DNA of 64,000 bases from Brucella thiophenivorans (GTDB lineage: Bacteria; Pseudomonadota; Alphaproteobacteria; Rhizobiales; Rhizobiaceae): positions 62,001 through 126,000 of the forward strand of contig NZ_NNRJ01000061.1 of assembly GCF_002252445.1 (NCBI RefSeq), read 5' to 3'. This document shows, one piece after another, positions 34,356 through 44,040 of the stretch; within the stretch, counting starts at the first letter, position 1, and each line of letters starts with the position of its first letter. The notes under the pieces were generated by a model. The model searched no databases. It saw only the letters and a program-made list of their open reading frames with translations, and was not told the DNA's origin. The position numbers and the translations under genes were made by a program.

Positions 34356-35780
34356 ATGTCTTGTAATGATCTTGTGACTTTCGACGTGTGGCAACCCGTG
34401 CTGGAAATGCGTAAGGGGTCTACCAAACATCGGCTTCTGACCGAAAAGATCGTTGAAGATATTGAGAAGGGCGTCCTTAAGCCAGAAACCAGGATGCCAA
34501 CGCATCGCGATCTGGCGCATAAGCTTGGGCTATCTGTTCAAACCGTAAGCATCAGTTATAAAGAAGCAGAGCGGCGTGGTTATCTGCGCGGTGAGGTTGG
34601 ACGTGGCACTTATGTTTGTCATCGCGTCACAGAACGCGCTGATCGATTTATGCTTGATCGAGACCCGAGCGGCGCAGCCGATCTGTCCATTATTCGGGCG
34701 GTCTATATGGGTGCACATGAGCATGCTTCACGACAATTGTTCGAAGAGTTAAGCCAGTCTGACAATTCGAGCTTTATGCGGCCATGCCGTCCCATTGCAG
34801 GATTGGATCATCATCGCAACGTTGCCTGCGATTGGCTGCGCGGTTTGTCAGTTGCGGTCGACCCCGGCCGAGTGATTATCACCAATGGTGCAGCGCACGG
34901 ACTGTTTCTGGCCGTCGCTGCCGTTGTGCAGCCTGGTGAACTGGTGCTGACCGAAAGCCTTACCGATCACGGCATTATTGGAATGGCGAATGTTCTCGGC
35001 TTCACTTTGCGCGGGTTGCCTACCGATCGTGAAGGCATATTGCCTGAAGCGTTTGAAACGGCCTGCGAGGTCGGTGACGTAAAAGCGCTGGTACTTATCC
35101 CGACGCTCGGAAATCCAACCAGTCATCTGATGGGTGCTGAAAGACGCATCGCTATTGCCGACATCGCCCAAAAATATGGTGTCTTTGTCATTGAGGACGA
35201 AGTGTACAAGCCAATTCTCGAAGAACAATTGCCATCAATGCCTGAACTTCTGCCTGAATTGGGGTTTTTCGTCACCAGTTTTACCAAGACAGTCATGACC
35301 GGTCTACGCACCGGCTATCTAGTGGTGCCAGCCCATTACTCCATTCGTGTTACCTCCATTCTGCGCGTGACGAGCTGGAGCGGTGTTAACCTGGTGGCGG
35401 AAATGGCCAGCCGCTGGATTGAGGATGGAACGGCCTCGCGATTGCTTGATATTCAGCGCAGCGAGTTGCGTCTGAGACAGGCATTGGTTAGCGATATTCT
35501 GGGAACACATGTGGCCGGAAGCAATCCGCTTTCACTTTGCGCGTGGCTGCATATCCCACGCAACTGGTCGGAAGATGGTCTGGTGCGGGCGCTCGCAAGT
35601 AAAGGCGTTGCGGTGACACCTTCGGAACCGTTTGTTGCCGGTGGTGATCGAGGAAATGGCGGTATCCGTATCTGTCTTGGCGGAAGGCTTTCGCGGTCTG
35701 CTTTGCAGACAGCTCTGGAGACAATTCGCGAAACATTTGCGCAATTGCCTCCGGTTTATGATGTGAGTTCTATCGCCTGA
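34356..35780 (+). CDS. enuR: MocR/GabR-type regulator, probable ectoine regulator EnuR
   Basis: 474 residues: N-terminal GntR winged helix (PTHRDLAHKLGLSVQTVSIS, then RRGYLRGEVGRGTYV), then a PLP-binding aminotransferase-like domain with the Schiff-base lysine in SFTKTVMTGLRTGYL (K311). EnuR proteins repress ectoine import and degradation genes and bind ectoine breakdown products through PLP. The gene is convergent with, and 2 bp from, ehuA at the end of the ectoine operon, a common site for enuR. It could instead serve the operon upstream, since it follows the phospho-lyase gene in the same direction; the ectoine role is the better supported. Confidence 0.72.
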   Translation: MSCNDLVTFDVWQPVLEMRKGSTKHRLLTEKIVEDIEKGVLKPETRMPTHRDLAHKLGLSVQTVSISYKEAERRGYLRGEVGRGTYVCHRVTERADRFMLDRDPSGAADLSIIRAVYMGAHEHASRQLFEELSQSDNSSFMRPCRPIAGLDHHRNVACDWLRGLSVAVDPGRVIITNGAAHGLFLAVAAVVQPGELVLTESLTDHGIIGMANVLGFTLRGLPTDREGILPEAFETACEVGDVKALVLIPTLGNPTSHLMGAERRIAIADIAQKYGVFVIEDEVYKPILEEQLPSMPELLPELGFFVTSFTKTVMTGLRTGYLVVPAHYSIRVTSILRVTSWSGVNLVAEMASRWIEDGTASRLLDIQRSELRLRQALVSDILGTHVAGSNPLSLCAWLHIPRNWSEDGLVRALASKGVAVTPSEPFVAGGDRGNGGIRICLGGRLSRSALQTALETIRETFAQLPPVYDVSSIA

Positions 35781-35782
35781 CG

Positions 35783-36547
35783 TCAGAGTACAGACTGCAA
35801 AAACTCCTTGGTCCGCTCTTCTTTCGGTGATTGGAATATCTGATCTGGGGTTCCTTGTTCACAGATACGTCCCTTGTCGAAAAAGCAAACGCGATCAGAT
35901 ACTTCGCGTGCAAACCGCATCTCATGGGTGACCAGAAGCATTGTCAGATCGTGTTCCTGTGCGAGTGAGCGAATGACCGCTAGCACTTCTCCAACGAGCT
36001 GTGGATCAAGCGCTGATGTCGGCTCGTCAAACAGCAGAACCCGTGGACGCATTGCCAGCGAACGTGCAATCGCAACACGTTGTTGCTGCCCACCGGAGAG
36101 CTGTGATGGGTAATGATCTTTCTTATCGGTGAGGCCGACAAGCGATAAAAGATCAAGTGCGCGCGCTTCGGCTTCAGCGCGTTTCATGCCGAGCACATGA
36201 ACCGGAGCTTCGATGATGTTGCGCAGAACAGACATATGCGGGAACAGATTGAAGCTCTGAAACACCATGCCGACATGTGATCTGATTTTGCGCAAATGTG
36301 CTTCGCTTGCCTGAAAATGCCCTTTGCCATTCGGTTCGTGATAGGGCATTTCAGCGAGCTCTAATGTTCCTTCCTGAAATGGCTCCAGGGTCATAAGGAT
36401 ACGCAGAACGGTTGATTTTCCCGAACCAGATGGGCCAATCAAGGTGACTTTCTCGCCCGTTTTGACCGAGAAATTGAAGCGATCCAGTACTGTCAGCGCG
36501 CCGAAGCGCTTTGTTACGTCCTGAAAGCGGATGATTTCCTGGGTCAT
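35783..36547 (-). CDS. ehuA: Ectoine/hydroxyectoine ABC transporter ATP-binding protein EhuA
   Basis: 254 residues with Walker [11 protein letters not shown]-loop [11 protein letters not shown], signature [15 protein letters not shown], Walker [14 protein letters not shown] and H-loop [10 protein letters not shown], the polar amino acid subfamily. Assigned as EhuA from its place as last gene of the eutBC-doeAB-ehuBCDA operon. Overlaps the ehuD stop by four bases. Provides the energy for osmoprotectant uptake as a nutrient. Confidence 0.85.
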   Translation of the reverse strand: MTQEIIRFQDVTKRFGALTVLDRFNFSVKTGEKVTLIGPSGSGKSTVLRILMTLEPFQEGTLELAEMPYHEPNGKGHFQASEAHLRKIRSHVGMVFQSFNLFPHMSVLRNIIEAPVHVLGMKRAEAEARALDLLSLVGLTDKKDHYPSQLSGGQQQRVAIARSLAMRPRVLLFDEPTSALDPQLVGEVLAVIRSLAQEHDLTMLLVTHEMRFAREVSDRVCFFDKGRICEQGTPDQIFQSPKEERTKEFLQSVL

Positions 36548-37236
36548 TTGAGAGCGATCCCGTTCTTTGGAAGTGTGCGTTCAAGCCGGCGAATGAGTGC
36601 CGAGCAGATGAGTGTCAGGACGAGGAAGATCAAACCGACCATTGAGAGTGGTACGAGATATTCAAATGTCCGATCGCCGATCAGGTTGGCGAGGTTGAGC
36701 ATGTCCACGATGCTGACGACGGATAAAACCGGCGTTTCTTTCAGCATAGAGACAAGGTAATTGCCCATTGCTGGGATGATGCGCGGCACAGCTTGCGGTA
36801 TGACAATGTCTTTATATGTACGCCAGGGGGTGAGGTTTAACGCCCGTGCGGCTTCCCATTGTCCGCGTGGAATTGCTTCAATGCCGCCGCGATAAACCTC
36901 TGACGTATAAGCGGAATATTGCAGGCCGAGCGCCAAGGCTCCGGTCATGAAGGCTGGTAGCACGATCCCATAAACCGGCAGCACATAATAGAGGAAGAAC
37001 AGTTGAACCAAGAGTGGTGTGTCGCGCAGGAATTCCACCACCACAACTGTCGGCCATGAGATGATTTTGTAAGGGCTGCGGCGCAAAAGCGCGAAGACAA
37101 GACCGAGAACCAAAGCAATGGCAAACCCAGCGGCTGCGGCTTTTAACGTAACCGTTAGGCCGATTGCTAAAATTGGCAGGATGGAGATAGCAAAGGAGAG
37201 CGTGGACGAGGTGTCCCATGCATAACCGTAAATCAT
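36544..37236 (-). CDS. ehuD: Ectoine/hydroxyectoine ABC transporter permease EhuD
   Basis: 230-residue membrane subunit of the HisM/GlnP family: about five hydrophobic segments, [17 protein letters not shown] near the start and an EAA loop ([19 protein letters not shown]). Overlaps ehuC and ehuA by four bases on each side, so the three genes are translationally coupled. Forms a heterodimer with EhuC. Confidence 0.85.
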   Translation of the reverse strand: MIYGYAWDTSSTLSFAISILPILAIGLTVTLKAAAAGFAIALVLGLVFALLRRSPYKIISWPTVVVVEFLRDTPLLVQLFFLYYVLPVYGIVLPAFMTGALALGLQYSAYTSEVYRGGIEAIPRGQWEAARALNLTPWRTYKDIVIPQAVPRIIPAMGNYLVSMLKETPVLSVVSIVDMLNLANLIGDRTFEYLVPLSMVGLIFLVLTLICSALIRRLERTLPKNGIALK

Positions 37237-37892
37237 GCGAAGCCTCCCGCCATTGTTTTGCGACGAAGGTGTCGTTCGAGCAAACGAATGGCTGATGCAA
37301 GCACGAGCGCCATGGCAAAATAGCCAAGCAGCGTCAGGGAATAGATCGTAACACTATCAAGTGTCAGATTGCGCAAACGCTGGGCCTGGAAGGTCAGATC
37401 ACTAATCGCGATCAGCGATGCAAGAGCGGTATCCTTCAGATTGTGAATCGCAAGATTGCCAAAGGCCGGCATCATTTCAACGATAGCCTGCGGTAAAACG
37501 ACATGAAACAAGGTGTGTGTCTTGCTAAAGTTAAGGGCGCGTGCCGCCTCGTGCTGTGCCTCTGGAACCGATTGCAGTGCACCACGCACCACTTCCGCGC
37601 CATAAGCCCCAATGTTCAGACCAAGCCCCATGATGCCGGTTGTGACCGGATCGAACGAAATGCCGATCAAGGGCAGGGCATAATAGAGCCAGAACAATTG
37701 CACGAGGAGCGATGTGCCGCGAAATATTTCGATATAAGCGACTGCAATCGCAGACAGAATCGGACCGCCAGCAAAGCGCGCAATACCTGCGGCAAATGCC
37801 AGTATCGTACCGATGGCCATCGAACTGAGCGCAAGGACAACCGTGACTTGAGCCCCTTTGAAAAGGGCGGGTAGATATTCCGTCCAGTGCAT
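37233..37892 (-). CDS. ehuC: Ectoine/hydroxyectoine ABC transporter permease EhuC
   Basis: 219 residues, same family as EhuD: FKGAQVTVVLALSSMAIGTI at the N-terminus and EAA loop VVRGALQSVPEAQHEAARAL. The gene begins about 70 bp after ehuB, beyond a strong GC-rich stem-loop, so it is probably made at a lower level than the binding protein. A GAGAGGA sequence precedes the ATG. Confidence 0.85.
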   Translation of the reverse strand: MHWTEYLPALFKGAQVTVVLALSSMAIGTILAFAAGIARFAGGPILSAIAVAYIEIFRGTSLLVQLFWLYYALPLIGISFDPVTTGIMGLGLNIGAYGAEVVRGALQSVPEAQHEAARALNFSKTHTLFHVVLPQAIVEMMPAFGNLAIHNLKDTALASLIAISDLTFQAQRLRNLTLDSVTIYSLTLLGYFAMALVLASAIRLLERHLRRKTMAGGFA

Positions 37893-37922
37893 ATGGTCCT
37901 CTCCCGTCTGAGATGAGACAAA

Positions 37923-37953
37923 GCCTGCCAGGCCGTTTTCAGGCCTGGCAGGC
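37923..37953 (-). terminator. Strong stem-loop between ehuB and ehuC
   Basis: GCCTGCCAGGCC (37923-37934) and GGCCTGGCAGGC (37942-37953) pair perfectly over 12 bp with a 7-base loop. On the minus strand it is followed by TTTGTCTC, a weak U-tract. Probably a leaky attenuator or a 3' stabiliser that raises ehuB over ehuCDA. Confidence 0.75.
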
Positions 37954-37964
37954 GTTAGGAAATA

Positions 37965-38828
37965 TTATTTTGGGTTGCAGAGGCTGGCTGTATCAACGGT
38001 TCTTGCTGCCTCAACGCTTTCTTCGCTAAGTCCGTATGTCATAAGGATTTTTGCATAATCGTCGGTTTTTTTGAACTCGATTAGCTCGTTGTTGAAAGCG
38101 TCATAGAACTCCTTATCCTCAGGACGGAAACTGAAGGCGCCAAAGCTGCGCGCTGGCTTTCCATCGACGACAGGATCGGTAAATGGATGCGCCTGTTCAA
38201 GCTGTGGTGCGTTTTCGACAAGCTTTGCGACCGTCAACTCGGTTGCTGCATAGGCATCGGCGCGACCGGTCTGCACTGTCGATGGTGCATCGGCATTGCC
38301 CTGGATCATAATGATCTGGGATTCATCGATACCCATCCCATGCAAAAAGTCGATCTGGTCTGCACCGGAGACGATGGCTACTTTCAGCGACGGATCTTTC
38401 TTGATGTCTTCATAGGAATGGATTTTCTTTGGGTTTCCTTTTGGTACCAGAAGACCTTCGCCATAGCTGGAATTGGCAACTGAAAACTGAACCTGCTTGC
38501 AACGGTCTGGCAGAACATTCTGTTCTGCGGCTACAAATTCAAAGCGTTTTGCCTTAAGGCCGGGGATAAGCGAGCCAAATGGTGTCACAGTCCAGTCGAC
38601 TTCTTCAATGCCGAGCTTCTTGAAAATAGCCGCGGCAACATCCGGGCCGATGCCTTTGGCTGCACCGCTGGCATCCATATAGCCATAGGGCACCTCATTG
38701 GCGGTCGCCCCCCGTACAAAGCCAGCACTTTTCAGATCGTCAATTGTGCCAGCCTGCGACGGAATGGTCATGACGATAAATGCTGCTGCCGAAAGCAGAG
38801 CTGAGATCGAAGTAAGTTTCATGCGCAT
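37965..38828 (-). CDS. ehuB: Ectoine/hydroxyectoine ABC transporter solute-binding protein EhuB
   Basis: 287 residues, SBP family 3, signal peptide ending near PSQAG. Blocks NEVPYGYMD, FGSLIPGLKAKRFEFVAAEQN and PDRCKQVQFS match EhuB proteins, which capture ectoine and hydroxyectoine through a cage of aromatic residues. ATG 38828 is favoured because AGAGGAG lies eight bases upstream; an in-frame GTG at 38837 is closer to that site. It follows eutE/doeB in the operon and precedes ehuCDA. Confidence 0.85.
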   Translation of the reverse strand: MRMKLTSISALLSAAAFIVMTIPSQAGTIDDLKSAGFVRGATANEVPYGYMDASGAAKGIGPDVAAAIFKKLGIEEVDWTVTPFGSLIPGLKAKRFEFVAAEQNVLPDRCKQVQFSVANSSYGEGLLVPKGNPKKIHSYEDIKKDPSLKVAIVSGADQIDFLHGMGIDESQIIMIQGNADAPSTVQTGRADAYAATELTVAKLVENAPQLEQAHPFTDPVVDGKPARSFGAFSFRPEDKEFYDAFNNELIEFKKTDDYAKILMTYGLSEESVEAARTVDTASLCNPK

Positions 38829-38898
38829 GGTGTTCACTCCTCTTTATGAATGCCGGTTGTTTGTTTTCCGGCTTGTCAATTTATTGATGTTGAATAGT

Positions 38899-39930
38899 CT
38901 ATCCCGAGGTTGGTTCCTCGCTGTTTGTGGCGATAACAGACAGGCAATCGCCCATCTTGATGAGACCCGGAAAGTGGCGGGCTGCGAGTATTCCGTCGAG
39001 TGCAGCGCGATATTCCTGTGGCGGGCTTCCGGTGCGTGCAACTTGATGAACGCGTGCAATAACGTCACCTTTTCGAAGCGTAGCGCCTAAATCAACCAAA
39101 GGTTCCAACAATCCATCAGTGTCGGCAAATCCGAAACATTCGTCTGATGGCATATCCAGCCATTTGGTCGGTGATGTCTCGATCTCACCTTCCAGTATTC
39201 CCGCGTGAATCAAAATATTGCGAATACCGCGTTTGGCGATTGCCGCTGTGTGGGCTGTGATTGTGCCACCACCCGAAAGCTCGGTCGTTACAAAAACCTT
39301 GCCAGCCTCTTCAGCGGTGGTGTCGTACATTCCCACCGCATCTATCTCGATCATCCGCATGGAAAACGGTGCGGAAAACGCTTTGACCGCAGCAAAACAA
39401 CGGGCTTCCTGTGCCGTGTCTGGCAGGGCGTGTGCAGCAGCATAAGGCAAAAAATCCAGTGTGCGACCGCCTGAATGAAAATCCATTACAATGTCGGCTG
39501 TTGGCAGCAGATAGCGGGTGAAATAATCTGCGATCTTTTCCGTAACCGTTCCATCGGGACGTCCGGGAAAACTGCGATTGAGATTTCCTTTGTCTATGGG
39601 GGATGTCCGCGTTCCAGCTATGAAAGCGGGATAGTTCATTGCGGGAACAATAATGACGCGACCGTTGATTTGCTCGGGTTTCAAATTGGCAGCAAGATCA
39701 TAAAGTGCCACCGGCCCTTCATATTCGTCGCCGTGATTGCCGCCGGTCAATAGAGCCGTCGGTCCATCGCCATTGCGGATCACGCAAATCGGCAACATCA
39801 CAGATCCCCAGGCGGAATCGTCGCGCGACCATGGCAGTCGCAAATGGCCATGCTGTATGCCGTCGCGGTTCAGATCGACAGTCGGTGTGATTGGTGAAGG
39901 CCGGGAAGGAGGCAAGCTGTGCATCATCAT
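38899..39930 (-). CDS. doeB: N-alpha-acetyl-L-2,4-diaminobutyrate deacetylase (DoeB/EutE)
   Basis: 343-residue zinc hydrolase of the aspartoacylase/succinylglutamate desuccinylase family. Metal ligands are seen in GGNHGDEYEGPVALYDL (His and Glu), with the conserved DFHSGGRTLDF block and a C-terminal barrel containing LRKGDVIARVHQ. In ectoine catabolism it removes acetate from N-acetyl-diaminobutyrate released by DoeA. AAGGA lies upstream of ATG 39930, 9 bp after doeA. In the rhizobial ehu/eut nomenclature this gene is eutE. Confidence 0.85.
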   Translation of the reverse strand: MMMHSLPPSRPSPITPTVDLNRDGIQHGHLRLPWSRDDSAWGSVMLPICVIRNGDGPTALLTGGNHGDEYEGPVALYDLAANLKPEQINGRVIIVPAMNYPAFIAGTRTSPIDKGNLNRSFPGRPDGTVTEKIADYFTRYLLPTADIVMDFHSGGRTLDFLPYAAAHALPDTAQEARCFAAVKAFSAPFSMRMIEIDAVGMYDTTAEEAGKVFVTTELSGGGTITAHTAAIAKRGIRNILIHAGILEGEIETSPTKWLDMPSDECFGFADTDGLLEPLVDLGATLRKGDVIARVHQVARTGSPPQEYRAALDGILAARHFPGLIKMGDCLSVIATNSEEPTSG

Positions 39931-39939
39931 GAACCGTCC

Positions 39940-41118
39940 TTAATCCTTCACGACCAGCTTGCGTGGCACGTTTGACAGGCACTCGACGCCGGTTTCGGTG
40001 ATGACGATGCTTTCGGTAATTTCGAGACCCATCGTCTCAAGCCAAAGGCCCGTCATAAAGTGAAACGTCATGCCGGGTTGTAGCTCCGTCCGATCGCCGG
40101 GCCGCAGGCTCATGGTGCGTTCGCCCCAGTCAGGCGGATAGGACAGACCGATTGAGTAGCCGGTTCGGTTATCCTTGATAATCCCGTATTTTTTGAGCAC
40201 GCCGAAGAAGCCATTGGCAATATCTTCGCATGTGTTACCCGGGCGTGCCGCTGCAAGCCCGGCTTCCATGCCTTCTAATGTTGCCTTTTCCGCATCAAGG
40301 AAGGCCTGCGTCGGTTTGCCCAGAAATACCGTGCGCGACAGCGGGCAGTGGTATCGCTTGTAGCATCCGGCAATTTCGAAGAATGTGCCTTCGCCTGATT
40401 TCATCGGCAGATCATTCCAGGTGAGATGCGGTGCGGAGGCATCTGCACCCGATGGCAAGAGCGGCACAATTGCCGGATAATCGCCGCCAAAGCCGTCAAC
40501 GCCGCGCGTACCTGCATCATAAATTTCGGCAACCAGATCGCATTTGCGCATGCCCGGTTCGATCTTCTCGACAATTCGCTGGTGCATGACTTCGACAATG
40601 CGGCCAGCCTTTCGCATATAGTCGATTTCGGTCGGACTTTTTATCGCGCGTTGCCAGTTGACAAGGCCCTGCGCGTCTTTGAATTTCGCATTCGGCAAAT
40701 GCTTCTGTAACGCATGGTGGGCGGCTGCGGTGTACCAGTAATTATCGAATTCTACGGCAATCGTTTTGTTGCCAAAGCCTTTGTCTTCGAGGATAGAGGC
40801 CAGCAAATCCATGGGATGGCGTTCGAGTGATTGCACATAATGATCGGGGTAACCGATGATGTTATCAAAGCTGATCCATGCGGTGCGCTTGGCGCCATTG
40901 CCATCCTGACCGCGACCATACCAGATCGGCTCACCATCCATCGCCAGTACGACACATTGGTGAACATAGAAGGACCAGCCATCGTAACCTGTCAGCCAAT
41001 GCATGTTAGAAGGATCAGTCACGATGATGACATCAAAGCCCGCCTTCTCCATGGCGCGCCGTGTTTTGGCAATCCGCAGATCATATTCTGCGCGCGTGAA
41101 ATTAAGTTCCGCACTCAT
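39940..41118 (-). CDS. doeA: Ectoine hydrolase DoeA/EutD (M24 creatinase-like)
   Basis: 392 residues with the pita-bread fold of the M24 family: N-terminal creatinase-like domain (NMHWLTGYDGWSFYVHQ) and C-terminal catalytic domain (HLTWNDLPMKSGEGTFFEIA). It opens the tetrahydropyrimidine ring of ectoine to give N-alpha-acetyl-diaminobutyrate, the first degradation step and the source of the EnuR inducer. The canonical M24 metal ligands are not all obvious, as in other DoeA proteins. The start overlaps the eutC stop by four bases. Confidence 0.85.
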   Translation of the reverse strand: MSAELNFTRAEYDLRIAKTRRAMEKAGFDVIIVTDPSNMHWLTGYDGWSFYVHQCVVLAMDGEPIWYGRGQDGNGAKRTAWISFDNIIGYPDHYVQSLERHPMDLLASILEDKGFGNKTIAVEFDNYWYTAAAHHALQKHLPNAKFKDAQGLVNWQRAIKSPTEIDYMRKAGRIVEVMHQRIVEKIEPGMRKCDLVAEIYDAGTRGVDGFGGDYPAIVPLLPSGADASAPHLTWNDLPMKSGEGTFFEIAGCYKRYHCPLSRTVFLGKPTQAFLDAEKATLEGMEAGLAAARPGNTCEDIANGFFGVLKKYGIIKDNRTGYSIGLSYPPDWGERTMSLRPGDRTELQPGMTFHFMTGLWLETMGLEITESIVITETGVECLSNVPRKLVVKD

Positions 41119-42131
41119 CGGCTGGCTCCTGCGTTTTTGCTTGAATCAATCTTTGCGCCTGCATCGCGAAGGCTGGCACGTTGTGTAGTAAGATGGGCAA
41201 TCGCCGTGTCCTGAACGCCTGTGCCCGTCAGATCGCAAATCGTAATGGCGTTCCGATCGCGTTGGGTTACGTCGCCTTCAAGAATGATCTGACCAAGCTC
41301 CTGAAAGGCTGCATCGGCCTCGACAACACCTGCTTTGATGGCGTGGTGCAGTTCACCAAGCCTGCGGGTCTGGTTTAAACTGTCGGCTATATAGATGATC
41401 GGGCGCTCGAAAGTCGCTGGATCAAGCTCGTTTTTGTGCTCTGCGTCCGAGCCCATTGCGGTGATGTGCTGTCCCGTCTCCAGCCAATCGGCCTTGATGA
41501 GCGGCGTTTCAGAAGGCGTCGTTGTGACGATAATGTCAGCACCGCGACAGGCTTCCTGTGCATCTCTTAACGCATTGACCGGAAAGCCAAATTGTTGAGT
41601 TAAATCACGCGCAAGACGTTGCGCCTTCTCAAGATCGCGCGCCCATATGCGAGCCTCGGTAATTGGACGCACAAGCGTTAGTGCCTTTAGTTGTAGCTTG
41701 GCCTGCATGCCTGCCCCCATGACAGTGGCGATTTGTGCATCTCTACGTGCCAGATGTTTTGCAGCGACTGCACCTGCGGCAGCGGTGCGCACATCGGTCA
41801 GGTAACCATTGTCCAACAGCAGCGCTTCGATCAGCCCGGTCTTTGCAGAAAACTGGATCATCAGCCCATTGGTGGAAGGCAGGCCAATGGAAGGATTGTT
41901 GAAAAATCCCGGGCTGATCTTGATGGCGAAACTATCGAGACCAGAAATATAAGCAGTCTTGACATCGACTTCGCCGCGTTCTGCGGGAATATCGAGCCGC
42001 AGAATAGGCGGCATACTGACTTTTCCGCCTGCAAGTGCGCGAAAGGCATCTTCAACACAAGCGATGCTTTCCAGATCAATCGATATGATCTCGCGTAGAT
42101 CGGCCTCAGTCAGAATTCGCATTTCGGCCAT
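41115..42131 (-). CDS. eutC: Ornithine cyclodeaminase/mu-crystallin family protein EutC
   Basis: 338 residues. NAD-binding Rossmann motif VMGAGMQAKLQLKAL, the family block GLPSTNGLMIQF and a C-terminal DLTGTGVQDTAIA. In ehu/eut clusters EutC is proposed to act with EutB (and EutA) in converting hydroxyectoine to ectoine or a related intermediate. Its start shares one base with the eutB stop, so the two products are made together. No eutA is seen in this window. Confidence 0.82.
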   Translation of the reverse strand: MAEMRILTEADLREIISIDLESIACVEDAFRALAGGKVSMPPILRLDIPAERGEVDVKTAYISGLDSFAIKISPGFFNNPSIGLPSTNGLMIQFSAKTGLIEALLLDNGYLTDVRTAAAGAVAAKHLARRDAQIATVMGAGMQAKLQLKALTLVRPITEARIWARDLEKAQRLARDLTQQFGFPVNALRDAQEACRGADIIVTTTPSETPLIKADWLETGQHITAMGSDAEHKNELDPATFERPIIYIADSLNQTRRLGELHHAIKAGVVEADAAFQELGQIILEGDVTQRDRNAITICDLTGTGVQDTAIAHLTTQRASLRDAGAKIDSSKNAGASR

Positions 42132-43114
42132 CAGCCAGCCCTCCGATAGCGTTCTTCCATGATTGCGCGGTGTTGTTCAGGATCGATATTACCACCGGAT
42201 ATGATGAGGGCGGTTGGTCCGACAGGACGGAATTTACCGCTCAACAGTGCACCAATGCCAACCGCCGCCGCACCCTCAATGATCTGTTCTTCTTGCAAAG
42301 CGGCATGCTTGATGCCGGCAGCGATTTCTTCTTCGTCAAGCAGGATGACTTCATCCAGCAATGCCTTGCAGATTGCAAATGTCCAGCGATTGCTCGTCCC
42401 AATGCCCCCGCCAAGAGAGTCTGCCAATGTATCCACCTCTTCGACGTCAATGGGTTTACCCGTCTTGAGGCTTGCATCCATGGCCGCGCCACGTTGCATG
42501 GAAACACCAATAATTCGGGTTTGTGGGCGTCGAGCTTTTACCGCTGTGGCTATGCCTGCCGCCAGTCCTCCACCTGAAAGGGGAATGAGAATGGCTTCGA
42601 CTTCGGCTAGATCGTCGATGATTTCCAGTCCTATCGTTCCCTGACCGGCGATGATGCGCGGATCATCGAAAGGCGGAACGGCTTTCATGCCTTCTTCCGT
42701 GACAAGACGTGCGACTTCTAGCATGGCGTCGTCTTGAGATTTTCCAATAACGCGTATGTCTGCTCCAAGATCTCGGATTGCCTCGATCTTGTTGTGGGGC
42801 ACAAGTGAGGAAAGACAGATTGTTGCAGTCAGCCCCTGCGCTGACGCAGCATGGGCCAATGCGCGGCCATGATTGCCGGTGGAGGCGGTAACAACGCCAT
42901 TCTGCGTTTCTTCCGGCGATAGGCTCAGAACGGCATTGGTTGCTCCGCGCAGTTTGAAACTGCCGGTCGGCTGAAGGTTTTCGAGCTTGAGAAAAACAGG
43001 TGCGCCAGAATGTTGGCTTAAGCTTTCAGAGCGCATAAGCGGTGTACGCTCAATTTGACCTTCGAGCCGGTCACGCGCTTTTTCTATCTTATCAACGCCA
43101 ATAATATCAGACAC
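42131..43114 (-). CDS. eutB: Hydroxyectoine utilisation dehydratase EutB (threonine dehydratase-like)
   Basis: 327-residue PLP fold-type II enzyme. The Schiff-base lysine lies in PTGSFKLRGATNAVL; the substrate loop is TASTGNHGRALAHAA and the phosphate-binding glycine loop is PLSGGGLAAGIA. Thought to eliminate the hydroxyl of hydroxyectoine-derived intermediates. It starts with GTG 43114 (GAGAGG eight bases upstream; no better ATG nearby). First gene of the eut/doe/ehu operon, divergent from asnC. Confidence 0.82.
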   Translation of the reverse strand: MSDIIGVDKIEKARDRLEGQIERTPLMRSESLSQHSGAPVFLKLENLQPTGSFKLRGATNAVLSLSPEETQNGVVTASTGNHGRALAHAASAQGLTATICLSSLVPHNKIEAIRDLGADIRVIGKSQDDAMLEVARLVTEEGMKAVPPFDDPRIIAGQGTIGLEIIDDLAEVEAILIPLSGGGLAAGIATAVKARRPQTRIIGVSMQRGAAMDASLKTGKPIDVEEVDTLADSLGGGIGTSNRWTFAICKALLDEVILLDEEEIAAGIKHAALQEEQIIEGAAAVGIGALLSGKFRPVGPTALIISGGNIDPEQHRAIMEERYRRAG

Positions 43115-43423
43115 GTTGTCTGCCTCTCACAGCTTTGTAACAGATGGAGAAACGTTGCATCCCGTTATCGGGCTGCGTCATAAACGAGCTGACATAAGGC
43201 GCAATAAAGCACCGTCTGCGGCCGCAAAGCCACATTCTCGTTCCCCATATGCTTGATTATTATCGTTATGACTATGATTGTAAGACGAGATTGATCATGT
43301 CAATAACTATATTGGATCATTACAATTATGTACTGTCACGACTTTTGGTGCTTCAGTCTTGAACGGCGCGCATCACCGTGCCAATGAGTATGGTGTAACT
43401 GCTGATGTATCTGGAAGGATCGA
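43115..43423. promoter_or_regulatory. Divergent eutB/asnC control region
   Basis: 309-bp gap without genes. On the minus strand TTGACA (43303-43298) and TACAAT (43282-43277), 15 bp apart, are a possible promoter for the eutB operon, leaving a leader of about 150 bases. The stretch 43250-43335 is A/T-rich, as expected for Lrp/AsnC binding. Sites for EnuR are expected here, but the enuR-proximal repeat ATTGTCCT is not repeated. Confidence 0.4.
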
Positions 43424-43921
43424 ATGAAATCCGCTCTCAAGCTCGACGCTGTTGATCTTCGCATTCTTGAAGCTGTTCAGGAAAATGCGCGTATCACCAA
43501 GATTGCCTTGGCGGAAAAGGTTGGTCTTTCTCCAACACCCTGCTGGCTGCGGCTGCGCAAGCTGGAGGAAGCGGGCATTGTTACGGGTTATCACGCGCGG
43601 ATCGCCCATCGAAAAATTGCGGCCATCGCGCATGTCATGGTACAGATTACGCTCGGCAACCATCGGCAAAGCGATTTTGACCGCTTTGAGCGGGCGGTTG
43701 CAGCCATTCCAGAAATCATCTCGTGCTGGTCGGTTGGCGGTGGTGTCGATTATTTTCTGATGATCATGACGCGTGACATTGATGCCTATCAGCGGCTGGT
43801 TGATCGGTTGCTTGATCAGAATATCGGCATTGAGCGATACTTCACTTATATCGTGACCAAACTGGTGAAGGATGAAAGAACCGGCACGCCGCTTTCGATC
43901 ATGGCAGACGATGTTGAATAG
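43424..43921 (+). CDS. doeX: Lrp/AsnC family regulator of ectoine catabolism (DoeX/AsnC)
   Basis: 165 residues: N-terminal AsnC helix-turn-helix (VDLRILEAVQENARITKIAL, SPTPCWLRLRKLEEAGIV) and a C-terminal RAM ligand-binding domain. GGAAGGA precedes the ATG. Lrp-type regulators are a standard part of ectoine degradation clusters and act, with EnuR, as positive regulators. Divergent from eutB and upstream of doeC and doeD in the same orientation, so it can reach both operons from its position. Confidence 0.85.
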   Translation: MKSALKLDAVDLRILEAVQENARITKIALAEKVGLSPTPCWLRLRKLEEAGIVTGYHARIAHRKIAAIAHVMVQITLGNHRQSDFDRFERAVAAIPEIISCWSVGGGVDYFLMIMTRDIDAYQRLVDRLLDQNIGIERYFTYIVTKLVKDERTGTPLSIMADDVE

Positions 43922-44040
43922 TCTAAACCGTCTGTTTGACTGACGAAGTTTAGCCCAATCATACTGTTCGCTCTCGCATATTTGGTCTGAATAGATGTCG
44001 AAGCTATGAGATGGTTCTTCCAGAATTTGGGAGAAGCACA

